49,731 bases of DNA from an uncultured Bacteroidales bacterium (GTDB taxonomy: Bacteria > Bacteroidota > Bacteroidia > Bacteroidales > UBA932), in the NCBI GenBank assembly GCA_949297365.1, contig CASFSL010000013.1, positions 1 to 49,731 of the forward strand, read 5' to 3'. The stretch's first letter is position 1. Every line of letters begins with the position of its first letter. The position numbers were made by a program, and so were the translations under genes. The notes beneath the pieces are model-generated. The model was not told the DNA's origin, ran no database searches, and saw nothing but the letters and a program-made list of their open reading frames with translations. Positions 42,781-49,731 of the stretch are shown piece after piece.

Positions 42781-43838
42781 CGCAGTTCCTCCGGCTGACC
42801 GTTAATAATGTTCTTCATCCACAATTCTCCCAGCGTATATTCGTCAATCCAATTTTTAAGATCATCGCGCGACAAGCGGTTGAACACTGACTGGCCATCC
42901 TGCCTGTCAACAGTGATGATATCCTCAGCCTCAAAATGATTGATAAGATTGACAGACTGAGTGGATACGATTATCTGACAACCGCGTGCAGCCGCTGACT
43001 GTATCATCCCGGCAAGCTGCGTAACCGCAACGGGATGAAGCCCGAGTTCCGGTTCGTCAATAATGATTATCTTAGGAAGCTCCGGCTGAAGCAACAATGC
43101 CGCTAAGGCGATAAATCTTATGCTGCCGTCTGACAAATCATTGGCGGAAAAGTACTTATCAGGTGCATCCGCATCATTCCATACAAGTTCTATACTTCCG
43201 TCCAAAGCCTGTGGCTCGAGATCAAACCTTTCAAAATACGGCATTACCGACCTGATAACCGTCTCTATCCGCTTGAGCGTCTTGGGATATTTCTGCTGCA
43301 TCAGATAAAGGTATGCAGGCAAGTTGCCGCCGTCCTCTTTCAATATCCTGTTGTCGTTGACCCTTGCAGCGGAACGCAAGGGAGATCCTTTGGAAGTGTC
43401 ATGGAAATGATACACATTGCAACTTTCCATAATTCCTTGTATCCATTTATGCACATACAGCCTGGAATCACGGACAATACTTTCTTCTTCCGACAGAATA
43501 AATAAATCCCGGCCTTCTGACTCTGTCCTTTCCTCTGCCAAAAACATACTGCCGTCATCCCTGGGGCTCAGTTCAAACATATAGACACTGTCGGACGAAC
43601 TCAGGCAGCCGTAAATCTCCGCTGTTCTCTTAACTCCATAATAAAGCAGACTTTCGGCTCTGTTACGCATAGTGTGACTCTGAAGCCGCCGCTCATAAAT
43701 ATTATTGACCAGCTTGAAAAACGAGATAAAATTGGACTTGCCGACACCATTGGAGCCTATAAGGATATTTACCGGACGAAGGGCCAGGTTAAGATCGCGT
43801 ATTGACTTATATCCCTTGATTTGTATCCTATCCAACAT
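42777..43838 (-). CDS. AAA (OLD/RecF-like) ATPase, first gene of an ATPase/TOPRIM pair
   Basis: A 353-residue ABC-type/AAA_21 ATPase. It opens MLDRIQIKGYKSIRDLNLAL, then the Walker A NILIGSNGVGKSNFISFF (residues 28-35 for GSNGVGKS). The signature segment is ANDLSDGSIRFIALAALLLQ, Walker B is KIIIIDEPELGLHP, and a switch segment QIIVSTQSVNLINHF follows. The middle region is the variable insert. There is no fused TOPRIM domain; the adjacent DUF4276 gene supplies one, so the two proteins likely work together as a split OLD-type machine. It lies 54 nt after recO's neighbourhood boundary (recO stop is not upstream but downstream-adjacent at 43893) with no strong promoter, though TATCTTCG occurs on the minus strand near 43860. 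Confidence 0.85.
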   Translation of the reverse strand: MLDRIQIKGYKSIRDLNLALRPVNILIGSNGVGKSNFISFFKLVNNIYERRLQSHTMRNRAESLLYYGVKRTAEIYGCLSSSDSVYMFELSPRDDGSMFLAEERTESEGRDLFILSEEESIVRDSRLYVHKWIQGIMESCNVYHFHDTSKGSPLRSAARVNDNRILKEDGGNLPAYLYLMQQKYPKTLKRIETVIRSVMPYFERFDLEPQALDGSIELVWNDADAPDKYFSANDLSDGSIRFIALAALLLQPELPKIIIIDEPELGLHPVAVTQLAGMIQSAAARGCQIIVSTQSVNLINHFEAEDIITVDRQDGQSVFNRLSRDDLKNWIDEYTLGELWMKNIINGQPEELR

Positions 43839-43892
43839 AGCCGTGCATTTATCTGGCGAAGATAGTGATAATTACTGAAAAAGGAGAAGAAT

Positions 43893-44570
43893 TCAGCGGA
43901 GTTTCGATATCTGGTGCAGTACGGATATGGAGCGGAGCTCGATGCGCGAGCCGGTGTGGTACTCCAACCAGCGGATAACGGCCTCGATCAGTTCCTTCCG
44001 CTCAACTCCTGTCATAGGCAGGGACAGCGCATCCCCGAAAGACGCTTCGTGAATAGAGCGGAGCCTGTCGGTCTGCTCCGGGGTAAACGGATTGAAATCC
44101 AGATTAAACCCTCTCTCGAAAGGAAATCCGAGAAATGCGGCGTACCGGTCCAGGAACCAAAGGTGGAAATTGGCCGGACTGCCCTCGACGGCCTCCAGCT
44201 TCAGGACCGCATCCTCCAGAAAGGCATACAGTTCCTCGTCCCGCTCGGAGTGCAGCAGAGTGCGGTAGAGCAGCTCGCTGATGAACATCGCTATGGATAT
44301 CTTGCTGAAATCCTCCCTTATCGAATGCAGGCGGTATTTGGGAGAGAACTCCTTCAGATAGGACATACTGCCCTTCGGACTTTTCGATGCCACATAGTTG
44401 ACAATACTCAGAGGATGCAGCAGCACCGTCCCGTGATTTGAGGAGCCTCTCTTCCCATTGGCCTGACGGAATGCTCCGCGCAGAATAAAACTGACACGGC
44501 CCTCCTCCTGAGTATAACCGTGGACTATCAGGGAAGTGTCTCCGTACTTGAGAGTATGAAGGACAATCAT
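43893..44570 (-). CDS. recO: DNA repair protein RecO
   Basis: 225 residues from ATG 44570. RecO anneals SSB-coated strands and loads RecA together with RecR. The N-terminal OB fold reads MIVLHTLKYGDTSLIVHGYT and GRVSFILRGAFRQ, followed by the helical domain FISELLYRTLLHSERDEELY and FHLWFLDRYAAFLGFPFERG. The zinc-type cysteines of some RecO proteins are absent, as is common in Bacteroidota. The frame is open upstream to 44609, but ATG 44570 or 44573 gives the family start, and it overlaps the rdgB stop, suggesting translational coupling. Confidence 0.9.
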   Translation of the reverse strand: MIVLHTLKYGDTSLIVHGYTQEEGRVSFILRGAFRQANGKRGSSNHGTVLLHPLSIVNYVASKSPKGSMSYLKEFSPKYRLHSIREDFSKISIAMFISELLYRTLLHSERDEELYAFLEDAVLKLEAVEGSPANFHLWFLDRYAAFLGFPFERGFNLDFNPFTPEQTDRLRSIHEASFGDALSLPMTGVERKELIEAVIRWLEYHTGSRIELRSISVLHQISKLR

Positions 44571-45193
44571 CATCTCCCGCCGCCGGTCAGATGCTCCCTC
44601 CGCATCCACTCCGCGAACTGCCTCATGGCCTCCCCCCGGTGGGAAATGGCATTTTTCTGTTCATGGGTAAGCTCGGCGAAAGTCTTCGTCAAGCCGTATT
44701 TTTCCGGAAGGAAGACCGGGTCATAGCCGAAGCCGTCCTTTCCGGAGGGAGCACCGGCGATCTCGCCCTCTACACAGCCCTCGAACAGTTCATGGCCTTT
44801 GTCGCTCACATACGCCACCACACAACGGAACCTTGCAGTACGCTGCCTGCGGCCGTCCTTCTCTACGGGCACATCCCTTAACTCGGAGAGGAGCTTGCGG
44901 ACATTGTCCTCCGCCTTCTTTCCCGGACCGGCATAGCGGGCCGAGAGCACCCCGGGAGCCCCGCCGAGAGCGTCCACGAAAAGCCCCGTATCATCCGAGA
45001 AGCAGGGCAGCCCCGTCTTATTATAGACATACTCCGCCTTCTGGAGCGCATTGCCCTCCAGTGTGTCCGAAGTCTCCGGTATGTCCTCAGTAATACCAAG
45101 TTCCGCCGGAGTCCTCAACCGGAACTCCGGACCCAGAATCTGTGCGGCCTCCTCGACCTTGTGGCGGTTGCCCGTTGCAAAAACTATTTCCAT
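44570..45193 (-). CDS. rdgB: XTP/dITP diphosphatase (RdgB/HAM1)
   Basis: 207 residues from ATG 45193. It hydrolyses non-canonical purine triphosphates such as dITP and XTP, keeping them out of DNA. Visible motifs: VFATGNRHKVEEAAQIL at the N-terminus, SDTLEGNALQKAEYVYNKTG, CFSDDTGLFVDALGG, GVLSARYAG, GKDGFGYDPVFLPEKYG and KNAISHRGEAM, covering the substrate and metal sites. A GTG at 45214 is possible but adds no family residues and would overlap the RhuM-family gene. It is coupled to recO by a 1-4 nt overlap. Confidence 0.97.
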   Translation of the reverse strand: MEIVFATGNRHKVEEAAQILGPEFRLRTPAELGITEDIPETSDTLEGNALQKAEYVYNKTGLPCFSDDTGLFVDALGGAPGVLSARYAGPGKKAEDNVRKLLSELRDVPVEKDGRRQRTARFRCVVAYVSDKGHELFEGCVEGEIAGAPSGKDGFGYDPVFLPEKYGLTKTFAELTHEQKNAISHRGEAMRQFAEWMRREHLTGGGR

Positions 45194-45200
45194 TGTATTT

Positions 45201-46232
45201 TCAAAATTTATCACTGTTCCCGTCCTCTTTATTTTTCCTGGAAGTTTTAGCCGTTAAAGTTTTGATAGTCTCAAAATAAGCTTCTTCTACCGGGGATAGT
45301 GTTTTCGCCTGATATTTTCTGAATTCAGCAACAGCTTTCTCTTCTGCCTGTTTATGAGATACGCGTCCGGCTCCTGACAGCAACTTTTCTCCGGTAGATG
45401 CCAAGATATTATCCAATTGTCTGATATAGTCAGCCATATACATCGGCTGATGCCGTATAGCCTGTATCTCGGCAAAGTCAAAGTATCCTGACACCAGGTT
45501 ATTAAGAACTTTAAGCTCATCCTCATACAAGTAATTCTTGGCATTAACGACATCGCTCTTTACAGGCTGTCCGCCGGCAAAAGAAGTCAATCCCATAAAA
45601 GGTTTATCTGCATCAGCCCGCTCATAGATAACTTCAGCTGCCGTATGTCCATGCGCAGCATAATGCAGTTTATTCTGAACAATCTTAAAAAATTGAATTG
45701 ATTCTGCCGACTTGGGATCGTAATCAACACTGGTAGCATACAAATCCAGAACCTGACGATACATCACTTTTTCAGATGAGCGGATATCCCGGATACGGGT
45801 AAGCAACTCACGCCAATATCCTCTGCCTCCCATTTGTTTCAACCGCCCGTCATCCATCGTAAAACCTTTAATCATATACTCCTTCAGACGTTCCGAAGCC
45901 CAACGGCGGAAATGCGTTGCAATACGCGATTTCACTCTATATCCCAATGATATAATCATATCAAGATTATAGAAGGGCATCTCCCGTTCAACCCTCCTCA
46001 TCCCCTCCTGCCGAACCTGTCGGAAATTCCGACAGGTTGAGGCCTCATCGAGTTCCTGCTCTTCATATATGTGCTTGATGTGCTCCACGACATTCGTCCT
46101 GGAAGTCTGGTAAAGATCCGCCATCTGCTGCTGAGTAAGCCATAGATTTTCATGCTCCAGCCTAACATCAATCTGTGTCACTCCATCTTCTGTCTGGTAT
46201 ATGACAATCCCGCTGTCCCCGATATTATCCAT
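45201..46232 (-). CDS. RhuM family protein (virulence-type, mobile accessory gene)
   Basis: A 343-residue member of the RhuM family (COG3943). The conserved N-terminal part reads VIYQTEDGVTQIDVRLEHEN, LWLTQQQMADLYQTSRTNVV and HIKHIYEEQELDEASTCRNF, a helix-turn-helix-like region. Then come the family hallmarks PFYNLDMIISLGYRVKS, THFRRWASERLKEYMIKGF and TMDDGRLKQ. The C-terminal half (YGLY-like: SIQFFKIVQNKLHYAAHGHT, AEVIYERADADKPFMGLTSF) is the usual RhuM extension. The biochemical role is not established; relatives occur on mobile islands beside restriction and toxin genes. By eye it is more AT-rich than rnr, the permease and rdgB around it, consistent with transfer. It has its own -7 element; rdgB follows after 7 nt. 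Confidence 0.88.
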   Translation of the reverse strand: MDNIGDSGIVIYQTEDGVTQIDVRLEHENLWLTQQQMADLYQTSRTNVVEHIKHIYEEQELDEASTCRNFRQVRQEGMRRVEREMPFYNLDMIISLGYRVKSRIATHFRRWASERLKEYMIKGFTMDDGRLKQMGGRGYWRELLTRIRDIRSSEKVMYRQVLDLYATSVDYDPKSAESIQFFKIVQNKLHYAAHGHTAAEVIYERADADKPFMGLTSFAGGQPVKSDVVNAKNYLYEDELKVLNNLVSGYFDFAEIQAIRHQPMYMADYIRQLDNILASTGEKLLSGAGRVSHKQAEEKAVAEFRKYQAKTLSPVEEAYFETIKTLTAKTSRKNKEDGNSDKF

Positions 46233-46254
46233 AATCTACATATACATTTTACCT

Positions 46255-46262
46255 CAAAGATA
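46255..46262 (-). promoter_or_regulatory. Possible -7 element for the RhuM gene
   Basis: TATCTTTG on the minus strand, 22 nt before the ATG at 46232, within the 50-nt gap after the permease gene. No TTTG is seen 19-21 nt upstream. Confidence 0.45.
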
Positions 46263-46282
46263 TTGATTAATCTTGATTTTAC

Positions 46283-47266
46283 CTATTCTTTCTTTCCATG
46301 CCGGCCTTCGGAGAGGACTACGGCGGTGACTGCGATGATGATCAGGATGATGCCGGCGGCGGTGCGGAGGGTGAAGGCCTCGGAGAGGGCCAGGACGCCT
46401 ATGACCACGGCGGTAAGGGGTTCGAGGGCACCTAGGATGGCGCTGAGGGTGGGGCCGATGCGCTTGATGGCCGCTACGAGGGTGATGTTGGAGACGGCGG
46501 TGCCGAGCAGGGCGACGCCGAGGATATTGGCCCAAAGGAAGCCGTCGGAGAGGGGCACCCAGCGGACTCCGCCGGAGAGCATGCCGAGGAGGGTGAAGCT
46601 GACGGCGCCGAAGCCCATGACGTAGACGGTCAGGGGGAGGGTCGGCATGTTCTGGACGGCTGTCTTGCGCACGCCGACGATATAAGTGCCATAGGCAATG
46701 ACGGAGAGTGCGGCCCAGAGAATGCCGGCGGTGACATTGCCGTCCTCAAGCCGGATGTCGCCTCCTGCCAGAAAGCCGGCTCCGACCAGGGAGAGGATGA
46801 TGGCACCGATCTTGACCCAGGAGCGGGGTTCGTGGAAGACCGTCATCATGACGGCGGCCACGAAGAGCGGGTACATAAAGTGAATCGTAGAGGCGACTCC
46901 GCTGGCGATGTTCTCGTAGGCTATCAGCAGGCTGATGGCGGTCAGGGCACAGAAAAAGCTGACGGTCAGCAGCGGAAGCCAGGCACCCTTCGGAACGCGG
47001 AAAGACTTGCGCATGAGCAGGCCCACGGCCAGCAGCACGAGGGTAGCCACACCCCAGCGGTAGGCGAGCACCTCGAATGGCGAGAAGCCCGCGTCCATGA
47101 GGGTGACTGAGAAAAACGGCACGAAGCCGAATGTCAGGGAAGAGATGGCGGCGAGGATGATGCCGCCGGTCTTACTTGCTGCGTTTGCGGGTTCTGCGGG
47201 CTGCGGGTTTTGCGGAAGCCGGCTGTCCAGGCTCTGCAGCGGGCTGAGATGCTGACTGTGGTTCAT
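46283..47266 (-). CDS. EamA/DMT family permease
   Basis: A 327-residue ten-span drug/metabolite transporter. Two EamA repeats are visible: GIILAAISSLTFGFVPFFSV through VGAGFLAGGDIRLEDG, and GILWAALSVIAYGTYIVGVR through AAGIILIIIAVTAVVLSEG, with the ALEPLTAVVIGVLAL segment typical of the second repeat. The substrate is unknown. The first 32 residues (MNHSQHLSPLQSLDSRLPQN and a Pro/Ala run) are not family-like and overlap the 3' end of rnr by 95 nt in another frame. The only other Met before the membrane region lies inside the first repeat, so the overlap seems real unless a non-ATG start is used. GC is high by eye. Confidence 0.88.
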   Translation of the reverse strand: MNHSQHLSPLQSLDSRLPQNPQPAEPANAASKTGGIILAAISSLTFGFVPFFSVTLMDAGFSPFEVLAYRWGVATLVLLAVGLLMRKSFRVPKGAWLPLLTVSFFCALTAISLLIAYENIASGVASTIHFMYPLFVAAVMMTVFHEPRSWVKIGAIILSLVGAGFLAGGDIRLEDGNVTAGILWAALSVIAYGTYIVGVRKTAVQNMPTLPLTVYVMGFGAVSFTLLGMLSGGVRWVPLSDGFLWANILGVALLGTAVSNITLVAAIKRIGPTLSAILGALEPLTAVVIGVLALSEAFTLRTAAGIILIIIAVTAVVLSEGRHGKKE

Positions 47267-49559
47267 TGCTTTGACTCAGACTTTTATCGTCTTCCATTTC
47301 AACCAATTCATAATCGATGATCTTCTGCTCCAAGGAAGCGCGGACCACCCTGATCCAGACCTTGTCGCCCATAGTGAAGCGACGACCGCGGGAACGGCCC
47401 ACGATGGAGTAGGTCTCCTCGTCGAACTGATAGAAGTCGCCGGGGATGTCCCTGACGGGCACCATGCCCTCCACCTTGTCAGGCTCGGTTTCCACGTAGA
47501 GACCCCACTCGGTCAGGCCCGAGACGGTACCGGGGAATATCTGGCCGACCTTGTCCTGCATGTACTCGCAGAGCTTGTACTTGATGCTGGAACGCTCGGC
47601 CTCGGTGGCTATCTGCTCGCGCTGGGAGGCGTACTGGCAGCAGGTCTCGTAGTATTCCTTGTTCTGGGACTCGACTCCGGCCAAGTACATGGCCAGCAGA
47701 CGGTGGACCATCATATCCGGATAACGTCTGATAGGAGAGGTAAAGTGCGTGTAATACTTGAATGCGAGACCGTAATGGCCGACATTGTCGGTGGTATAAT
47801 GGGCCCGGGCCATGGAGCGCAGGGCCATCATCACTACGGCCTCCTCCTCAGGGCGTCCCTTGACGCTACCCAGGAGGTTGTTGATGCGCTGGGCCACATT
47901 CTTGCCCTTGATTTCCTTGACCTTGACGCCCTGCGGGAACTGTTTCGGCTCTTCTTTCTGACCGTCCTCCTTTGCCCCGGGCTCAGCCGGGAAATCGTAG
48001 CCGAAGAGGCGGACGAACTTGCGGAGTACTCCGAGCTTCTCCTCGTTGGGATCCTCGTGTACGCGGTACACAAAAGTCTTGGCCTTCTTGCTCTTGGGCA
48101 CCTTGCCCACATACTCGGCCACAGAGCGGTTGGCCAGCAGCATGAACTCCTCGATGAGCCAGTTGGCCTCCTTGGATATCTTCTCGTAGACCCTTACCGG
48201 CTTGCCGGTCTCATCGACCTCGACCTTCATCTCGGGCCGCTCGAAGGCAATGGCACCGGCGGCGAAGCGTTTCTTCCTCAGGACAGAGGCTATCTTGTGC
48301 AGGGCTGTGATCTCCTTGGCGAGCGGGCCGTTGCCGGTCTCGATAACGGCCTGGGCCTCGTCGTAGTTAAAGCGGTAGTCGGACTTGATGATGGTGCGGC
48401 CGAACCAGCTCTTCTTGACAACTCCTGTAGGTGTGATGTCAAATACTGCCGAGAAACAGAGCTTTTCCTCGCCCGGTCTCAGGGAGCACAGGTTGTTAGA
48501 GAGCTTCTCGGGGAGCATGGGCACTGTGCGGTCCACTAAGTAGACCGAGGTACCGCGTTCGTAGGCGCACTTGTCAATGATGGATCCGGGGGTCACATAG
48601 TGGGTCACGTCGGCGATATGCACTCCGACCTCTATGTTGCCGTCCTCGAGCTCTCGGTACGAGAGGGCATCGTCGAAGTCCTTGGCGTCGGCAGGGTCAA
48701 TAGTGAAGGTAGTCACCTTGCGGAAATCCCTGCGCTCGGCTATGTCCTTGGGGGTTATCTTGTCCGGCACGGCCTCGGCTGCGGCCTCGACCTCGGGTTC
48801 GAAGCGGTAGGGCAGACCGTACTCGGCCAGGATGGCGTGCATCTCGGTGTCATTGGCACCCGGTTCGCCCAGCACGTCTATGATGCGGCCTGTCGGGGCC
48901 GGAGCCTTCCTCGGCCAGTCGGTCACGATGACGGCGGCCTTCAGGCCCGACACGTCGCCGGGTTTCCAGGTCCGCTGAGGGACTTCCCGGCTGTTGGATT
49001 CCGCGTTTTCGGGCTCTGCTCCGTCACCGTCCTTACAATTGATGCTGTCGAGTATTCCGCCTTTGCCGAACCAGCGGTCTATCTCCTTGAGAGGTATGCT
49101 GATATCGTAGGGCATATTGCGGCTCTCCATGATCAGCCACACTTCGCCACGGGATATCTGCAGCACTCCGATATGAGGCTTGGAAGAACGCTCGAGCACA
49201 GTGATGATCTCGCCCTCGATACGCTTGGGCTTGCCATCCGCACCGATGCCCTTGGCCTTGGTTGTCAGCACCTTGACTATATCGCCGTTGAGGGCCCCGC
49301 GCATCTTGTGCTGAGGCACGAACACATCATTGTCCCTGTCCGGCACCTCCACGAAACCGTAGCCCTCGCGGGTCATGCTCACCGTACCGGTCAGTTCCTC
49401 CTTGATAAAACGTTCCTTCTTGCCTTTGGATTTCCTCTTGCCGCCCCCATGCTCTTTCTTCTTCAGATTCATCTCTTTCTTTATCGCCTTGCTCTCAGGC
49501 GACTGGTCCCTGTCACGCCTGCTGCGGGGACGGGAAGACGGTCTTTTCTTTCTACTCAT
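47172..49559 (-). CDS. rnr: Ribonuclease R
   Basis: A 795-residue 3'-5' exoribonuclease of the RNB family. A Lys/Arg-rich N-terminus (SRKKRPSSRPRSRRDRD) precedes cold-shock-like domains (GTVSMTREGYGFVEVPDRDN, VFVPQHKMRGALNGDIV). The RNB catalytic core has IDPADAKDFDDALS with Asp288, Asp294, Asp296 and Asp297, plus YLVDRTVPMLPEKLSNNLCS and HFTSPIRRYPDMMVHRLL. An S1 domain follows (GTVSGLTEWGLYVETEPDKV), then an Ala/Pro/Gln tail ending RRTRKRSK. It degrades structured RNA. The promoter -33 element lies inside the downstream-facing repeat at 49591-49647. The 3' end overlaps the permease gene. Confidence 0.97.
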   Translation of the reverse strand: MSRKKRPSSRPRSRRDRDQSPESKAIKKEMNLKKKEHGGGKRKSKGKKERFIKEELTGTVSMTREGYGFVEVPDRDNDVFVPQHKMRGALNGDIVKVLTTKAKGIGADGKPKRIEGEIITVLERSSKPHIGVLQISRGEVWLIMESRNMPYDISIPLKEIDRWFGKGGILDSINCKDGDGAEPENAESNSREVPQRTWKPGDVSGLKAAVIVTDWPRKAPAPTGRIIDVLGEPGANDTEMHAILAEYGLPYRFEPEVEAAAEAVPDKITPKDIAERRDFRKVTTFTIDPADAKDFDDALSYRELEDGNIEVGVHIADVTHYVTPGSIIDKCAYERGTSVYLVDRTVPMLPEKLSNNLCSLRPGEEKLCFSAVFDITPTGVVKKSWFGRTIIKSDYRFNYDEAQAVIETGNGPLAKEITALHKIASVLRKKRFAAGAIAFERPEMKVEVDETGKPVRVYEKISKEANWLIEEFMLLANRSVAEYVGKVPKSKKAKTFVYRVHEDPNEEKLGVLRKFVRLFGYDFPAEPGAKEDGQKEEPKQFPQGVKVKEIKGKNVAQRINNLLGSVKGRPEEEAVVMMALRSMARAHYTTDNVGHYGLAFKYYTHFTSPIRRYPDMMVHRLLAMYLAGVESQNKEYYETCCQYASQREQIATEAERSSIKYKLCEYMQDKVGQIFPGTVSGLTEWGLYVETEPDKVEGMVPVRDIPGDFYQFDEETYSIVGRSRGRRFTMGDKVWIRVVRASLEQKIIDYELVEMEDDKSLSQSNEPQSASQPAAEPGQPASAKPAARRTRKRSK

Positions 49560-49582
49560 ACCTTTTATTCTATATCAAATGG

Positions 49583-49614
49583 CAAATATACGCAGAAGCC
49601 GAGAGCAGAGCAAA
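49583..49614 (-). promoter_or_regulatory. Predicted promoter of rnr, partly made of the 57-bp repeat
   Basis: Minus strand: TTTG (49611-49614), 20-nt spacer, TATATTTG (49583-49590), a full consensus match. An AAGG sequence precedes the ATG. The -33 and the entire spacer belong to the first 57-bp repeat copy, whose boundary falls exactly at the edge of the -7 element. Confidence 0.75.
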
Positions 49615-49647
49615 TGAATTTATTCGATTTGCTTTGCCGAGGCGCAA
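49591..49647. repeat. 57-bp direct repeat, copy 1
   Basis: Identical over all 57 bases to copy 2 (49675-49731). Internally GCAGAGCAAAT pairs with ATTTGCTTTGC (11 bp with one G-U), continuing to a short inner stem and a TTTA loop, so each copy can fold into a hairpin. The sequence is open in frame on both strands. Confidence 0.9.
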
Positions 49648-49674
49648 CAGTATATGTGGACGAAGTCCAAATTG

Positions 49675-49731
49675 CGCAGAAGCCGAGAGCAGAGCAAATG
49701 AATTTATTCGATTTGCTTTGCCGAGGCGCAA
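49675..49731. repeat. 57-bp direct repeat, copy 2 (reaches window end)
   Basis: A perfect copy of 49591-49647, separated from it by 27 nt, giving an 84-nt period. The element reaches the last base of the window, so further copies may follow. Flanking TTGCGC/GCGCAA extends the hairpin by six potential pairs in this copy. Confidence 0.9.

Noticed and set aside
42115-43838. Labelling the ATPase/TOPRIM pair as PARIS or a retron system
   Set aside because: The second protein reads as DUF4276 rather than DUF4435, and there is no reverse transcriptase or retron RNA, so only a general defence-like call is justified.
47271-48539. 422-codon open frame on the plus strand opposite rnr
   Set aside because: Shadow of the rnr reading frame, no promoter or recognisable domain.
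49591-49731. CRISPR-like repeat-spacer-repeat
   Set aside because: The 57-nt repeat is long for CRISPR, only one 27-nt interval is visible, and no cas gene is in the window.
1-49731. tRNA, rRNA or riboswitch
   Set aside because: No cloverleaf with a TTCGA-type arm, no rRNA sequence and no riboswitch core was recognised by eye; a covariance-model scan would be decisive.

Overview
The window looks like chromosome of a member of the Bacteroidales (Bacteroidota). The evidence is the many lipoproteins with BACON-like, fimbrillin-like and FISUMP domains, the membrane-spanning TPR regulators, the class III fructose-1,6-bisphosphatase, and promoters of the Bacteroidota type (TTTG, 19-21 nt, TAnnTTTG). 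The genus cannot be read from the sequence. The mixed, fairly high GC of the housekeeping genes would suit an Alistipes-like or uncultured gut lineage, but that is a guess. No tRNA, rRNA, transposase, integrase or CRISPR array was recognised.

Layout. 1-562: start of the str operon (rpsL, then truncated rpsG, minus strand). 718-3119: two plus-strand surface lipoproteins. 3254-5390: rocD-ctlX, a compact predicted citrulline-to-ornithine-to-glutamate semialdehyde operon with its own promoter and an upstream terminator. 5405-11474 (minus): a surface-lipoprotein region with two BACON-type paralogues, an Omp28-like thioredoxin-fold lipoprotein, and a lipid-anchored TPR/AraC regulator. 11607-22342 (minus): housekeeping genes ychF, a YidE/AspT-type transporter, class III fbp, dnaE, a U32 (TrhP-like) protein and a polyprenyl diphosphate synthase. 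22427-24716 (plus): rsgA and a MATE exporter. 24709-27117 (minus): a small exported protein and an S41 carboxy-terminal processing protease.

27188-39329 is the most distinctive block. A secreted M6 metalloprotease with a small lipoprotein (minus) diverges from a TPR/transmembrane/HTH regulator (plus). The regulator is followed by five tandem fimbrillin-like lipoprotein genes. The first four carry a C-terminal FISUMP domain and the fifth lacks it. The operon has a TAnnTTTG -7 element but no -33 element. An 8-bp inverted repeat abuts the -7, and a 14-bp palindrome lies in the leader. This looks like a regulated surface-fibre or adhesin system and is the best candidate here for an undescribed system.

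39330-49731 (all minus): a CobW-type metallochaperone GTPase with a His-rich loop, a GH3-family adenylating enzyme, an AAA ATPase/DUF4276 (TOPRIM-like) pair resembling two-gene phage-defence modules, recO, rdgB, a RhuM-family protein, a DMT permease and rnr. The window ends in two perfect 57-bp direct repeats with an 84-bp period. The proximal copy supplies the -33 element of the rnr promoter.

All calls come from reading the sequence and knowledge of the families; no database search was run.
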